Notes: generated by a model not told the origin, from the sequence alone. DNA of 36,867 nt from Chloroflexota bacterium (GCA_016875995.1 VGOG01000011.1:1-36867), one strand, 5' to 3'; counted from the first letter of the stretch, positions 9,147 to 18,891 are shown. Numbers and translations are program-made.

Positions 9147-10892
9147 ATGGCTACAATGATTACCTGCTACGGGGGTATCAACGAGATAGGCGGCAGTAAG
9201 GTCCTGGTCGAAGACGGAAACGTCCGGGCCTTCCTCGATTTTGGCAAATCTTTCGGCCGCTACAGTGACTACTTCGACGGCGTCTTCGTGCGGGAGCGGA
9301 CAACCAGGGGGCTGCTGGATGCCATGGCCCTGGGCCTGATTCCCCCTTTGGAAGGATTGTACAGGGATGACTTGGTCCCCATTTTCAACCCGGCACACGT
9401 TACAGTGCGGGAGGAGGAGTACTCCGACCGGGCGGGTCGGCGCAGAAGACGGCAATGCATGGAACGGGACGAACCCGCTGCCTATGCGGATTTCTGGGCA
9501 CGCTTTCGAATCTGCCCAGGCTACCGGGACCTGAGGCGGGAGGGGCCGGCGGTAGATGCCATCGTGTTGTCTCATGCACATCTGGATCATAGTGGTGATC
9601 TGGACTTTGTGGACCCTGACATTGCGGTGTTATCCTCACGCATGACGGCCTTCATTGCCAAGGCCATGCAGGACAGCGGCAAGCCCGGCGCTTCGGGGGT
9701 GGTCTACGCCAACCCTCATACCGTCAAAGAGAACGGCCTGCTGGCGGCAGATCAGTCGAAGGGATATGTCTGGCGGCGGTGGGGCTTCCTCGATGGCGAG
9801 CCTGCAGGATGTGCAAGCGCATCAGATCCTTTTGCCAGCGCCTGGAGCTTCTGGGTCTGGCGGCCAGCCAAGCAGGATCAGCCCGCCCCGGAAGCAGGAA
9901 CGCACAGCGAACCGGCTCCCTTGAACCTTAGGTGGTGGCCGCTGGACCATTCCCTCTTCGGAGCGGATGGCTTCGTCGTGGAGACGACGGCCGGCCTGAT
10001 AGCTTATACCGGCGACATCAGGTTCCATGGGCGTAACCGTGACCTCAGCTACCGTTTTGCGGAAGAGCTTTCGGTTCTCCGTCCTCTTGCCTTGCTTTGC
10101 GAGGGAACCCGCGCCGGTATCGGTGAACGCGTGACCGAGGATGAGGTCAGGGACAACTGTCTGGCCGCCGTTCAGGCGGCCGAAGGCAGGTTGGTTGTCG
10201 CCGATTTCGCCCCCCGCAACGTAGAGCGGCTCATCACCTTTCTGGACATCGCCCGCCAGACTAAGCGACGTCTGCTCATCCAGCCCAAAGATGCCTACCT
10301 GCTGGCGGCCATGCGCCTGGCTGAGCCGGCATCCGTCCCAGATCTGGAGCGGGAGCCATGGCTGGCCGTGTATGACGATCCCAAAGGCCAGCAGTACAAA
10401 TGGGAGCAGATAACCCGGCAGGTGTATGCCGACAACCTTTTGGGCCCTGACGAAGTCAAGGCACATCCCGGTGACTACATCCTGGCCTTCAGCCTGTGGG
10501 ATATGGCAGACCTGTTGGACGTCGAACATATCCTGGGAGAGGCCCCCGGAGGCGCGTACATCTACTCCAATAGCAAGGCCTATGACGAGGAACAGAAGGT
10601 AGACCTGGTGCGACTATGGAACTGGATCCGCCACTTCGGGATGGAACCGGTCGGATTGGAGGTAGTGGCTCGTGACCGGACTGGCCGGGTGGCCGAGGTT
10701 GACGTGGTGCCGGGCTATCATGCCTCCGGGCATGCTGACGGACCCGAACTGCTCCAGCTCGTGAAGACCGTGCGTCCCAAAGTGCTTATCCCCGTTCACA
10801 CAGAGCAGCCCCAATGGTGGCTAGAGGAACTGGCAGGGACCGGAATCCAGGTGGAGATCCCGCTCTATGCCCGGCCTATGTATCTGCGCTGA
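9147..10892 (+). CDS. MBL-fold metallo-hydrolase, RNase J/beta-CASP-like
   Basis: SHAHLDHSGDL (HxHxDH), AYTGDIRFHG, YHASGHADGPELLQLVKTVRPKVLIPVHTEQP. Confidence 0.85.
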   Translation: MATMITCYGGINEIGGSKVLVEDGNVRAFLDFGKSFGRYSDYFDGVFVRERTTRGLLDAMALGLIPPLEGLYRDDLVPIFNPAHVTVREEEYSDRAGRRRRRQCMERDEPAAYADFWARFRICPGYRDLRREGPAVDAIVLSHAHLDHSGDLDFVDPDIAVLSSRMTAFIAKAMQDSGKPGASGVVYANPHTVKENGLLAADQSKGYVWRRWGFLDGEPAGCASASDPFASAWSFWVWRPAKQDQPAPEAGTHSEPAPLNLRWWPLDHSLFGADGFVVETTAGLIAYTGDIRFHGRNRDLSYRFAEELSVLRPLALLCEGTRAGIGERVTEDEVRDNCLAAVQAAEGRLVVADFAPRNVERLITFLDIARQTKRRLLIQPKDAYLLAAMRLAEPASVPDLEREPWLAVYDDPKGQQYKWEQITRQVYADNLLGPDEVKAHPGDYILAFSLWDMADLLDVEHILGEAPGGAYIYSNSKAYDEEQKVDLVRLWNWIRHFGMEPVGLEVVARDRTGRVAEVDVVPGYHASGHADGPELLQLVKTVRPKVLIPVHTEQPQWWLEELAGTGIQVEIPLYARPMYLR

Positions 10893-11082
10893 ACGAGGAG
10901 GAGATAGAAGCGTTGCCGCTGATGGTGAACGAGGGGTGGGAGGTGAAGTAGCGAATGGGCATGTCTAACCTGAGATATCCTACTGAACACGAGCCTAACT
11001 GTTGTGCAACCAGAACCGAAATCATTCTAAACCGCTAAAAAACGGCACTTTACTAACCAGATAGTCTTCGGGTAGACTAATC

Positions 11083-11847
11083 GTGATTACTTTAGCACAA
11101 GGAGGTCACGATGAGTCTACCGCCAGAAGTTGCCGTCGGGGAATGCAAGGTCACGCGAACGGCCCACGCTATGCTGGTGACCTGGGGACTGTTCGCCCGC
11201 CAATACAAACTGGTCCAGGCGCTGTAGGAGGTATCTATTCCCCAACGTTCGCGGGAGCACAGGCCACAGACCAAATGGCCTTGTTGAGCGAGATGGGCTA
11301 CGAGGTCTACAGCAAGGCCTACAGCCACCGGGTTACCCAGGCGATGCACCGGCGGTTAACGGCGATGAACTCCTGGACCCGGGTAGGGGACAACGCCGAG
11401 ATGGTAGCCTGGAAAGACCTGCGGCTCGACTTCTGCCCTTATCCGCTGGATGTGGGCCTGGAGCACTTCTACACCGGGCAGAAAGAATGCTATGCCCTCC
11501 TCTTGCACTATGGCAGCGAGACAGTGACGGAGGACCTGCCCGGATGGTTCTCCTTCTACAACGGCCGGCAGACCATCGAGGCGGGGGTCAAGGAAGGCAA
11601 GCATGTCTTCCAGGTGCATCACCTGAAGGTCCGCTCGGAGGCCGGGCTGGCGATCCAAGAGGAGTTCAGCGCCTTGGCAGCGAATCTGGTACGTTGGGCG
11701 ACCCTCTGGCTGCACGAGCAATGTCCTGGAGCCCGACCCCCCTTTGACCAACCGCAAGCCTCAGTCAAACAGATGGTGCGGGTGGCGGCGAATACCTCGG
11801 CCTTGGTCTTCTGGCAAACAGAAGCGCTTGTCGTGGCAATTCCGTAG
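11083..11847 (+). pseudogene. Degenerate DDE transposase remnant (IS4/IS1380-like)
   Basis: N-terminal-like fragment from 11111 (MSLPPEVAVGECKV...LFARQYKLVQAL*EVSIPQRSREHRPQTK) in one frame with a stop, C-terminal-like fragment (WFSFYNGRQTIEAGVKEGKHVFQVHHL) in another. Confidence 0.65.
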
Positions 11848-12639
11848 GTACTCTCTGTGCTCAGGCGCAACCTCTTTTGACGCAGCGAAGTCCTCAGCAA
11901 GGTCGTGATGGTCACCATGCCTCAAGAAAGGGATCGGTAAATATCGCTCAGGTTTAGCTTCGTAAAAGTCGCAGGCTTCCAGGGCCGGATAGCAGGCGTG
12001 CCAGACCGCCTCGGGCCGGCACTGCGGGCCGATGGCATGGATCAGCAAGCTGTCGGGGGCACGATTGCCTTGTAACATCACCAAGATGCCATGCTGGGCA
12101 GCCAGCAATCCGGCGTAGAGGCCGAGGAAGGCCATCGTGATTCTCAAGGAATGTTTCTCCGAAAGGCGCGGCAGCAGCATCCCGACCCGTTCCCGGTAAG
12201 CGGCATACGCTTCCCCAAACATCTTTTCCAGAATGTGCTTTTCCTCGACACGGGCCTGGGCATAGATGATTCCGGCCATGAACGGCAGGACGCACAAGGC
12301 ATACCACGCGCCCCAGGCCAGAAACCAGCCCAGCAACATGACCAGTCCGGCAGTGTATTGCGGATGCCGCACCCAGGCATACGGCCCGCTGTCCACCAGT
12401 TTGCCAACTTTATCCAGCGTTGTGGTCGTACCTTTCTTGCGCAGGTACATCATCGGATAGACCCGCCCGAGCAGTCCCATGATGAGCAACGGCAAACCAA
12501 GCCCGTATTGGACAGTTGGATTGTCGAAAGTGGGCTGTTCGAACAAAGGCAGCGCCAGGGTGAGAAATCCAAGCATGGCCCCCGCCCCCACCAGAGCTTT
12601 CCTGACCGCTTCGCTTTCCAATGGCGGAACCTTTCTCAT
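11761..12639 (-). CDS. Isoprenylcysteine carboxylmethyltransferase-family membrane protein with aberrant C-terminal extension
   Basis: KLVDSGPYAWVRHPQYTAGLVMLLGW...EEKHILEKMFGEAYAAYRERVGMLLPRL; ATG 12639 overlaps upstream TGA (ATGA); C-terminus reads antisense into the transposase relic. Confidence 0.7.
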   Translation of the reverse strand: MRKVPPLESEAVRKALVGAGAMLGFLTLALPLFEQPTFDNPTVQYGLGLPLLIMGLLGRVYPMMYLRKKGTTTTLDKVGKLVDSGPYAWVRHPQYTAGLVMLLGWFLAWGAWYALCVLPFMAGIIYAQARVEEKHILEKMFGEAYAAYRERVGMLLPRLSEKHSLRITMAFLGLYAGLLAAQHGILVMLQGNRAPDSLLIHAIGPQCRPEAVWHACYPALEACDFYEAKPERYLPIPFLRHGDHHDLAEDFAASKEVAPEHREYLRNCHDKRFCLPEDQGRGIRRHPHHLFD

Positions 12640-13085
12640 TCCTTGCTTCGCAAGAGTTCTTTCCAACGCCGCTGACGGTGACGATAGAACAGATGGGCAA
12701 ACATCCAGACCAGCCCGGTCAGCAGCCCGGCCCCGATTTCGATCTCGTCGGTGTAGCGCAGTCTGCCATCCCCAAGTGAGTGAAACCGAATGGTGTGGTT
12801 CCAGACCGGCGCAAGTGCGCCGCTTTCTTGGCTCTCGATCAGGTTAGCGGCCCGGTCTATGGTGACGAGCGTGATGCGGTGTTCTCCGACTGGCAAAAAG
12901 CCGAACAGGGACAGCCGCAACGGGTATGTTTTGCCCACAACCCACTCGCCGTCGAGGTCGCCAGCAACCAGTGGCTCGAAACGCAAAAGTGGCGCGGACA
13001 CAAAGCGCAGCGAGGCCGGGCGGCTGATTTCGCCCCACAGTTGTTCCGCCGTACAATCGAAAACCGTCGAGATGCGCGCCAGCAT
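12636..13085 (-). CDS. SRPBCC-like (polyketide cyclase/DUF-type) protein
   Basis: MLARISTVFDCTAEQLWGEISRPASLRFVSAPLLRFEP..., 150 aa; start overlaps upstream stop (TAATG at 13083-13087). Confidence 0.6.
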   Translation of the reverse strand: MLARISTVFDCTAEQLWGEISRPASLRFVSAPLLRFEPLVAGDLDGEWVVGKTYPLRLSLFGFLPVGEHRITLVTIDRAANLIESQESGALAPVWNHTIRFHSLGDGRLRYTDEIEIGAGLLTGLVWMFAHLFYRHRQRRWKELLRSKE

Positions 13086-13879
13086 TATTCTTGCTCCTTG
13101 ATGTGTGGGCCTGTGAGAGTGGCGCTGGCGTTGAAATCCTTGCGCTGGAGATAGTGGTAGGTGAGCAGTCTGCCATCCAGCACGATGCCAAAGACGCCGT
13201 AGGGACTGGGAGAATTCGCCTGTAGCTCCTGCGCCGATTGGAAGGTCACCACCTGCGAGGGGATGCCTTTCTCCGCTGCGAATTCCAGAGCAATGTTCGT
13301 GGCGTCCTCGACGTAGGGGCATTGCGGCGTGCGGATGACGGTCAGCCCGGCGCCAAAGCGGGCCTGGCGCGCCTCCCAATCGGTGGGAAAGGCCGGGAGC
13401 GGCGCGGCGTCGTCGAAGCGGTAGACCAACAGGTGAAACGAAGGCGGCGCCTGGGCCACATCCACAAAGCCGTGCTTGAGGAAAATGTCCTTTTTCGCCA
13501 TCCACACCCGTTCGGTGGCAACCGTGACGACGCCGTGTTTGCCCTGGGCGCGCGCATCGTCCAGGCACGTCTGGATGAGATGCGCGCCGTAGCCCTTGCC
13601 CTTGCCTTTGCCCACCACCCACAGGCAGTGGATGAGCAGGTAGTCGGGCGCCTGGACGGCCCGCCAGGCGTACTCGCCGGGAATGTACTCGATGAAGCCC
13701 ACCGTCCGCCCGCCGATCTCGTGGATCATGTGGAGCTTGAGGCCTTCGGCAAAGCGCGCCGCCAGCCAGTCGCGCTTTTGACGATAGCCCGGCGTCTTGC
13801 GCTTGCTCATGTAGCAGAAAAAGCCCTGCTTGTCTACATTGTCCGCGTTCACCGTGATCATCTCAAAAGTTTCACTCAT
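13085..13879 (-). CDS. GNAT N-acetyltransferase with YoaP-like C-terminal domain
   Basis: HCLWVVGKGKGKGYGAHLIQTCLDDARAQGKHGVVTVA (acetyl-CoA site) plus thioredoxin-like C-terminal half (TPQCPYVEDATN). Confidence 0.75.
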   Translation of the reverse strand: MSETFEMITVNADNVDKQGFFCYMSKRKTPGYRQKRDWLAARFAEGLKLHMIHEIGGRTVGFIEYIPGEYAWRAVQAPDYLLIHCLWVVGKGKGKGYGAHLIQTCLDDARAQGKHGVVTVATERVWMAKKDIFLKHGFVDVAQAPPSFHLLVYRFDDAAPLPAFPTDWEARQARFGAGLTVIRTPQCPYVEDATNIALEFAAEKGIPSQVVTFQSAQELQANSPSPYGVFGIVLDGRLLTYHYLQRKDFNASATLTGPHIKEQE

Positions 13880-13882
13880 TTT

Positions 13883-14497
13883 TCATACTCCTCGCGTCAT
13901 TTCCCACATGGGAAGGTCAATGATAGGAAGCACAATCTTTTTGATGACGGCAAACCCCAGGTGTTCGTACATGCTGACATTGCTTTCGGTTTCCGCTTCC
14001 AGATAGAGGGAAACGCCGGTCTGCTCGCTTTTTTCAATCAGTGCTCTCAGCAGCCTGCCGCCGAACCCCTGCCCCTGCATGGCCGGCGCCACGCCAATGA
14101 TCTGGAGATAGATGTAAGGTTTGCCGCTCATGTTTTCTTTGCGGTCCGTTTCAACGGGCCTGAAGATGGGCTGCATTCTTCTGGCGATTCGTGCGCCGAT
14201 TTTCATCCCCGGCCATAGTGCGCCGCTGCGCAGGATGCGCCAGAACGTCATATCGGCCACCGCCCCCGGCAGCCAGGCCGCAACGCCTTCCAAAGCTCCA
14301 GAGGGCGCGTAGACCTCGCCGTATTTCAGGCAATAGCGAACGGGCGTCTCAAAGGCATACGCTCTTTGCGCCATCGTGGCATCACCAAAAACCGCGTTCC
14401 ATACGGGGTCGTGTTGAAAAGCGTCGGCCAACATCACCGCGGCCCGGTGAATGTCTTTTTTCTGTAAACGGTACAAACCAGCCAATGTGTCTGACAT
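13883..14497 (-). CDS. GNAT family N-acetyltransferase
   Basis: IYLQIIGVAPAMQGQGFGGRLLRALIEKSEQTGVSLYLEAETESNVSMYEHLGF. Confidence 0.85.
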   Translation of the reverse strand: MSDTLAGLYRLQKKDIHRAAVMLADAFQHDPVWNAVFGDATMAQRAYAFETPVRYCLKYGEVYAPSGALEGVAAWLPGAVADMTFWRILRSGALWPGMKIGARIARRMQPIFRPVETDRKENMSGKPYIYLQIIGVAPAMQGQGFGGRLLRALIEKSEQTGVSLYLEAETESNVSMYEHLGFAVIKKIVLPIIDLPMWEMTRGV

Positions 14498-14505
14498 CGT
14501 TCACC

Positions 14506-15060
14506 TCACCTGTCGTATGGTTCATTTCTCAAAAACGCGAGAACGTCCCGGCGGAACTGCTTGCCGCCGGCCGGATGCCCCATGTTCGGATAAAGGCAAA
14601 GCCTGGCGTTGGGAATCCCGGCCGCCGTCTCACGGAACAAGGCTGGGGTGTAAAAGGGGTCTCGATCGCCCACGACCACCAGGGTTGGCGCAGCGATCTC
14701 GCCCAGGCGGTCCTTGAAGGCGTGCCGGTCTTCGGCCTCCACGGTGACGACTAGATCGCCGGGGTCTTGTGGCGCGTTCAACGACAGCAGCCACGCGCTG
14801 AACCAGACGAGCGGGCGGGAGAGCCATTTTCCGAGGCCGGCCTGCGGGAACACCGAGCCAACCAGGATGGCCCAGGCCTTCATCCACTGCCCTTGCTGCG
14901 CCAGGCGGGCGACCTCCAGCTGCAACTGCTTGGCCGTGTCGCTCAGCGTGTGCGCGCTCGAGTGGATGACCAGGCGACGCACCAGGTCGGGGTGGTCGGC
15001 GGCGAAATGCTGGACGATGGAGCCGCCGGTCGAGATGCCCAGCACGTCCACCGGCCCACG
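14506..15060 (-). pseudogene. Alpha/beta hydrolase truncated at its N-terminus
   Basis: GISTGGSIVQHFAADHPDLVRRLVIHS (nucleophile elbow), APTLVVVGDRDPFY, NMGHPAGG; N-terminal part missing where the transposase fragment begins. Confidence 0.75.
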
Positions 15061-15484
15061 CCTGCATTTCACCACCACTCTGGCAGGGATAGTGGATTCG
15101 TGGCTGCTGGCTCCAGGTGCTCTTCATGATCTGACCCCAACACCAGAGTTGCTGCGAACCTATCACGACAAGTTGGCTGTCGGTGACAAAGCGTACAACG
15201 ATGCTGATTTGGAGACGGATTTGCGTCGAGAGCAGAACGTTCTTCTTCGTCCTCTGCGCCGTAAGAACCAGCAGAACAAGTGGCCTGAGGCCCTCGCTTA
15301 TGCCTTACAGAAGGCACGGCGGCTGATTGAGACTGCAGGTAGTGTGCTGACGACTGTCTTTCGCATCAATCACCCGGGTGCCCGCTCTTGGTCAGGCGTC
15401 GTAGCCCGTACAGCCACGAGATTGCTCGCTTACAATATGGCCTTTGTGCTCACTTATGTCCTGGAGTTCGTCTTCGGAAACTAG
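15058..15484 (+). pseudogene. Transposase C-terminal fragment (IS982-like)
   Basis: RLHFTTTLAGIVDSWLLAPGALHD...VGDKAYNDADLETDLRREQNVLLRPLRRKNQ...INHPGARSWSGVVARTATRLLAYNMAF; 5' part absent. Confidence 0.75.
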
Positions 15485-15558
15485 CACTTTCAGTAGATTT
15501 TGTTTTCCAAAATAAATTTGCCACATGGACTCCTATGAGTGAGATATGATGTAAGCCT

Positions 15559-15687
15559 GCCTAACGGACGGAGCTCAGCGGCGTGGCGGGTGAACCGAGG
15601 CTGCGTCGCCCGCAGGCGCACTGGCGAGCCGAAACAACTCGGAATTGGGGCCCAGGTAGCCACGTCAACTGCATGCGTTCGTTAGCC
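15559..15687 (-). other. attC-like integron recombination site 1
   Basis: Minus strand GGCTAAC-GAACGCATG...CGTCC-GTTAGGC; inner CAGTTG[A]CGTGGC pairs with the complement of GCCACG..CTG, leaving one extra A. Confidence 0.65.
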
Positions 15688-15745
15688 GCGTTTGTTCGGC
15701 TCAATGCCTATTGCGCTGACTCTTGGCTAGGCCCTCTAGACGAAT

Positions 15746-16933
15746 TCAGAACATCTCGCTGAGTAGTGGTGCACGCTTCAGTATTGCGGCGCTGATACCC
15801 CATGCCAGCAGCACTGTCGAAACCACAGCCAATGCCGCCTTGACGCCCAATGGTAGTTCAACGGACACTAGCAGATAGGCCAGCGGGTAGAGAATAAGCG
15901 GATGAACGTAGTATATGCCGTATGAATTGACGGCCTGGCTCCGCCAGAAGCGCCCCGCCCCGTTTACCCAGGTCCGGAATAGAGCCAATGCCGTCATCAG
16001 AGCCGTCAGACAGAAGATGTTGAAGGCCACACCCGTTGCAACAAACACAAGTGGCCCTGGTTCCGATCCCAATCGGCACGTCAAGTAACCGAGTCCAGCC
16101 AAGACCGCAACAACTCCCCATGTCCAAACGCGTGGGCAATACCCTCCAGGCGTGAACCAGGCGCGCAGGTGTGCATAAACCCCCAGGCAGAAGTAGCCCA
16201 GGTAGAGCGGTACACGCACGGGCTGAAAAACCAACAGGTAACCATGCGTCCAGGCATCAATCGGGTACGCGAGATTGACCCAAAGAAAGCTCCCGGTAAC
16301 GATCACGCTAAATACAGCCAACGCGAGCCATGGCCTTGAGCTAGGTCCTTGTTCGAGCGCCCGCATCCGTGGGCTGATCTCGTAGATCCAGCACAGCAAA
16401 GCGAATAAAAGCATCAGCATCCCGAGGAACCAATACACAGACTGTTGAAATACGAACGGGCTCCAGAAATCTACCGCCCAGAACTCCCACAAGCTCTTGG
16501 AAGTCCCGAGCGACCAATAACCGATATAGGTGGTTGGAGGCGCCAGCAAGAGTGCGCCTAAAACCCAAGGAGCGCCAACCCGGATTGCCTTTTCCTTGAG
16601 AAATTGGTGAGTTCCACGTTTCCGCAGCGACGGATACGCAAAGTAGCCGGCCACGAAGAACAGGATGGGCATGATCGGAACGTCAATCAACAGCACCAAT
16701 TGAGTGAAGGTCAAGTCAGAGTGCTTATCAAGGACATACCACCACTGTGGCGGGTATGCCATATACGTTATTGAAGCGTGAAGAACGATCACCAGCCAGA
16801 TGGTAGCCGCTCGAAGGTTATCTAGGAAGTACAACCGATTTGATCCGCCTGAAGAATGCGATCCTATGGCTGCATTTTGGAGAGCGTCAGCTGGCGAGGC
16901 CGTCATAGCGATTCCCCCGACTCGAAAAGGCAC
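15746..16933 (-). CDS. Acyltransferase-3 family integral membrane protein
   Basis: NRLYFLDNLRAATIWLVIVLHASI...PIMPILFFVAGYFAYPSLRKRG; multi-TM; true start may be the internal ATG at about 16906. Confidence 0.8.
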   Translation of the reverse strand: MPFRVGGIAMTASPADALQNAAIGSHSSGGSNRLYFLDNLRAATIWLVIVLHASITYMAYPPQWWYVLDKHSDLTFTQLVLLIDVPIMPILFFVAGYFAYPSLRKRGTHQFLKEKAIRVGAPWVLGALLLAPPTTYIGYWSLGTSKSLWEFWAVDFWSPFVFQQSVYWFLGMLMLLFALLCWIYEISPRMRALEQGPSSRPWLALAVFSVIVTGSFLWVNLAYPIDAWTHGYLLVFQPVRVPLYLGYFCLGVYAHLRAWFTPGGYCPRVWTWGVVAVLAGLGYLTCRLGSEPGPLVFVATGVAFNIFCLTALMTALALFRTWVNGAGRFWRSQAVNSYGIYYVHPLILYPLAYLLVSVELPLGVKAALAVVSTVLLAWGISAAILKRAPLLSEMF

Positions 16934-17024
16934 TGTTAAGGGAGTTTATCATCGTTTGCTTTCGGGCATGGCGCGATCGGTTGCCGACGAGTTTATGATG
17001 TCGGGGAGTTGGCCACGAGTAAGC

Positions 17025-17099
17025 GGCTAACGGCGGCGCATCACCCGCTGGCCGACGAGCGCAGCGAGGAGGCCAGTCGGCACCATGCGCTTGTTAGCC
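17025..17099 (-). other. attC-like integron recombination site 2
   Basis: Minus strand GGCTAACAAGCGCATGGTGCCGACTGGCC-TCCTCGCTGCGCTCGTC-GGCCAGCGGGTGATGCGCCGCCGTTAGCC; paired arms GCGCAT and CTGGCC with extra G and extra A on one arm. Confidence 0.75.
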
Positions 17100-17215
17100 A
17101 GCGCCCCGCTTGAGGTATTTGACATACACCAACTCTGGATCATCTTCGTCCAGATATGGAGAACATCCTATTCTGTAACTTTATCTGCTAGTTTTCGGCC
17201 TGATGTGAGGCCTGG

Positions 17216-17833
17216 ATGATTTGCCAAAATGGCCGTCATGCCGTAGATGAAGCCTATCGCAGACTGTTCCCGCCCGGGAAGCGACTACGGAGACGCGGTC
17301 CTGAGCCGGACTTCTCAGATAGCGAGGTCATCACCATCGGGCTCATCTGCGATACCTGCTTCCACGGTCATGAGGAACTCACGATGTCCTTTACAGGAGA
17401 TGGACCCCGAAGACAGGCTACGCATCGGCGATAGCGCACCGGCGTTTGTGTGCCCCTACATGCGCGGTTGGCAATGCACCACGGTCTTCGGGCCAGAGGG
17501 CTGCGGGGTAGTGAAAGCAAGCGGGCCAAGCTGTTTGGATTCCGTGTGCACCTCACCACCACGGTGAAGCAGATAGTAGATGAGTGGCTCCTGGCTCCGG
17601 CGGCCCACCACGATGTCAAGATCTTGCCCTTTGTCCTGAAAGATCGTGAGGACCTGCAGGTCATTCTGGACAAGGCTTACAATGACGAAGATCAGGAATT
17701 GCGAATGTGGCGTGAACAGGACATTCTCTTGTTGCCGCTGCGCCGCAAGAACACGAGGGCACAGTGGGAACCCGACGTGAAAGCTGTCTTGAAACGTGTC
17801 CGACGACGAGTCGAGACAGCGCTAGTGTCTTGA
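17216..17833 (+). pseudogene. Degenerate transposase relic (IS982-like), copy A
   Basis: VDEAYRRLFPPGKR...FSDSEVITIGLI; RAKLFGFRVHLTTTVKQIVDEWLLAPAAHHDVK...LDKAYNDEDQELRMWREQDILLLPLRRKN; split over frames. Confidence 0.75.
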
Positions 17834-18003
17834 CCCAGGTCTGGAGCATTAATGGCCTGGAGCTAGGAGTCTGTCAGGTATCATCGCGCGAATTGCAACG
17901 CGAATCCTGGCTCATACTATCAGCTTCATCGTCGCACCACAGCTACTTCCAGCGGAAACTAGCAATTAGAGTATATTTCTCTTGATGAAGGGCGGTCGGC
18001 CTC

Positions 18004-18891
18004 CTAGAATCCCCCCAGAACTGCGACCGTCGAGAAGATGACAATATCTTGGAAAAAGTGGATGATCCATGCGGCGAGGAATCCCTGCGTCTCGTACATG
18101 CTTCGACACATATACCAACCGAGTACGCCACTCATGATGACCCCAAGGATACCGGCCGGGGCTCCGTAGTAGTGGGCGATGCCAAAATAAGCAGATGCAA
18201 CCATGACAAGGTAATCCTTCGGGAGCTCTTCCTTAAGCGGGCCAAGTACCGAACTCCGATAGACCACTCCCTCACTTAAGGAATTCACGAGCGCGAGAAG
18301 GACGATGAGTGGCAAGAGTGGAGGTAGGCGGCCCAAGGTCGCTGGCTGTGAGAACCCGCTCACCGTGAGTAACGTCAGCAGGAGGGTCCCTGCAGCGATG
18401 AGCAGCGCCGAGATGACGGAGAGCCTTCCCCAACCGATCTTGCCTTCCTCTATTCCGAGCCAGGCGATGCGTGACGCCTTCGCCGACAGATCACCCTTTA
18501 CAAGGTAGACCTCGTGTGGCGATCGGTACAGGAGTAGTAGCACCCCCACGACTGGAATGATCCCCAGGAACTTGAGTAGGATTGCGCCGCCGAACTGTCC
18601 GCTAAAACTGCCTGGCGCAAAGATCGCCTGCCACCAGGTAGATGCCTGGGCTTGCTCAACGACCATCTGCACAATGATGATGGCAGTCAGCAAGAAACCG
18701 TACCGTGCCAGACTCCTCTCCCTGGCACCGACGCGAAGGTAGAGGGTGAAGGTGAAAAGGAGAACGGCTTTGGCCAAGAACCACCAGGATGGCAGGAACC
18801 CTACCGACTCCCTGACAACGATGTCCGGGAGCAGTGACGCAATAAGGGTGAGGACGCCCACCAGAATCAACTTCATATTCATACTCCTCAT
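18004..18891 (-). CDS. CPBP-family intramembrane metalloprotease-like protein
   Basis: NSLSEGVVYRSSVLGPL, SAYFGIAHYY, WIIHFFQDIVIF resemble CPBP motifs 1-3; multi-TM. Confidence 0.75.
   Translation of the reverse strand: MRSMNMKLILVGVLTLIASLLPDIVVRESVGFLPSWWFLAKAVLLFTFTLYLRVGARERSLARYGFLLTAIIIVQMVVEQAQASTWWQAIFAPGSFSGQFGGAILLKFLGIIPVVGVLLLLYRSPHEVYLVKGDLSAKASRIAWLGIEEGKIGWGRLSVISALLIAAGTLLLTLLTVSGFSQPATLGRLPPLLPLIVLLALVNSLSEGVVYRSSVLGPLKEELPKDYLVMVASAYFGIAHYYGAPAGILGVIMSGVLGWYMCRSMYETQGFLAAWIIHFFQDIVIFSTVAVLGGF

Noticed and set aside
10990-11010. gagcctaactgttgtgcaacc as another attC half-site
   Set aside because: No matching partner core within ~120 bp; probably chance
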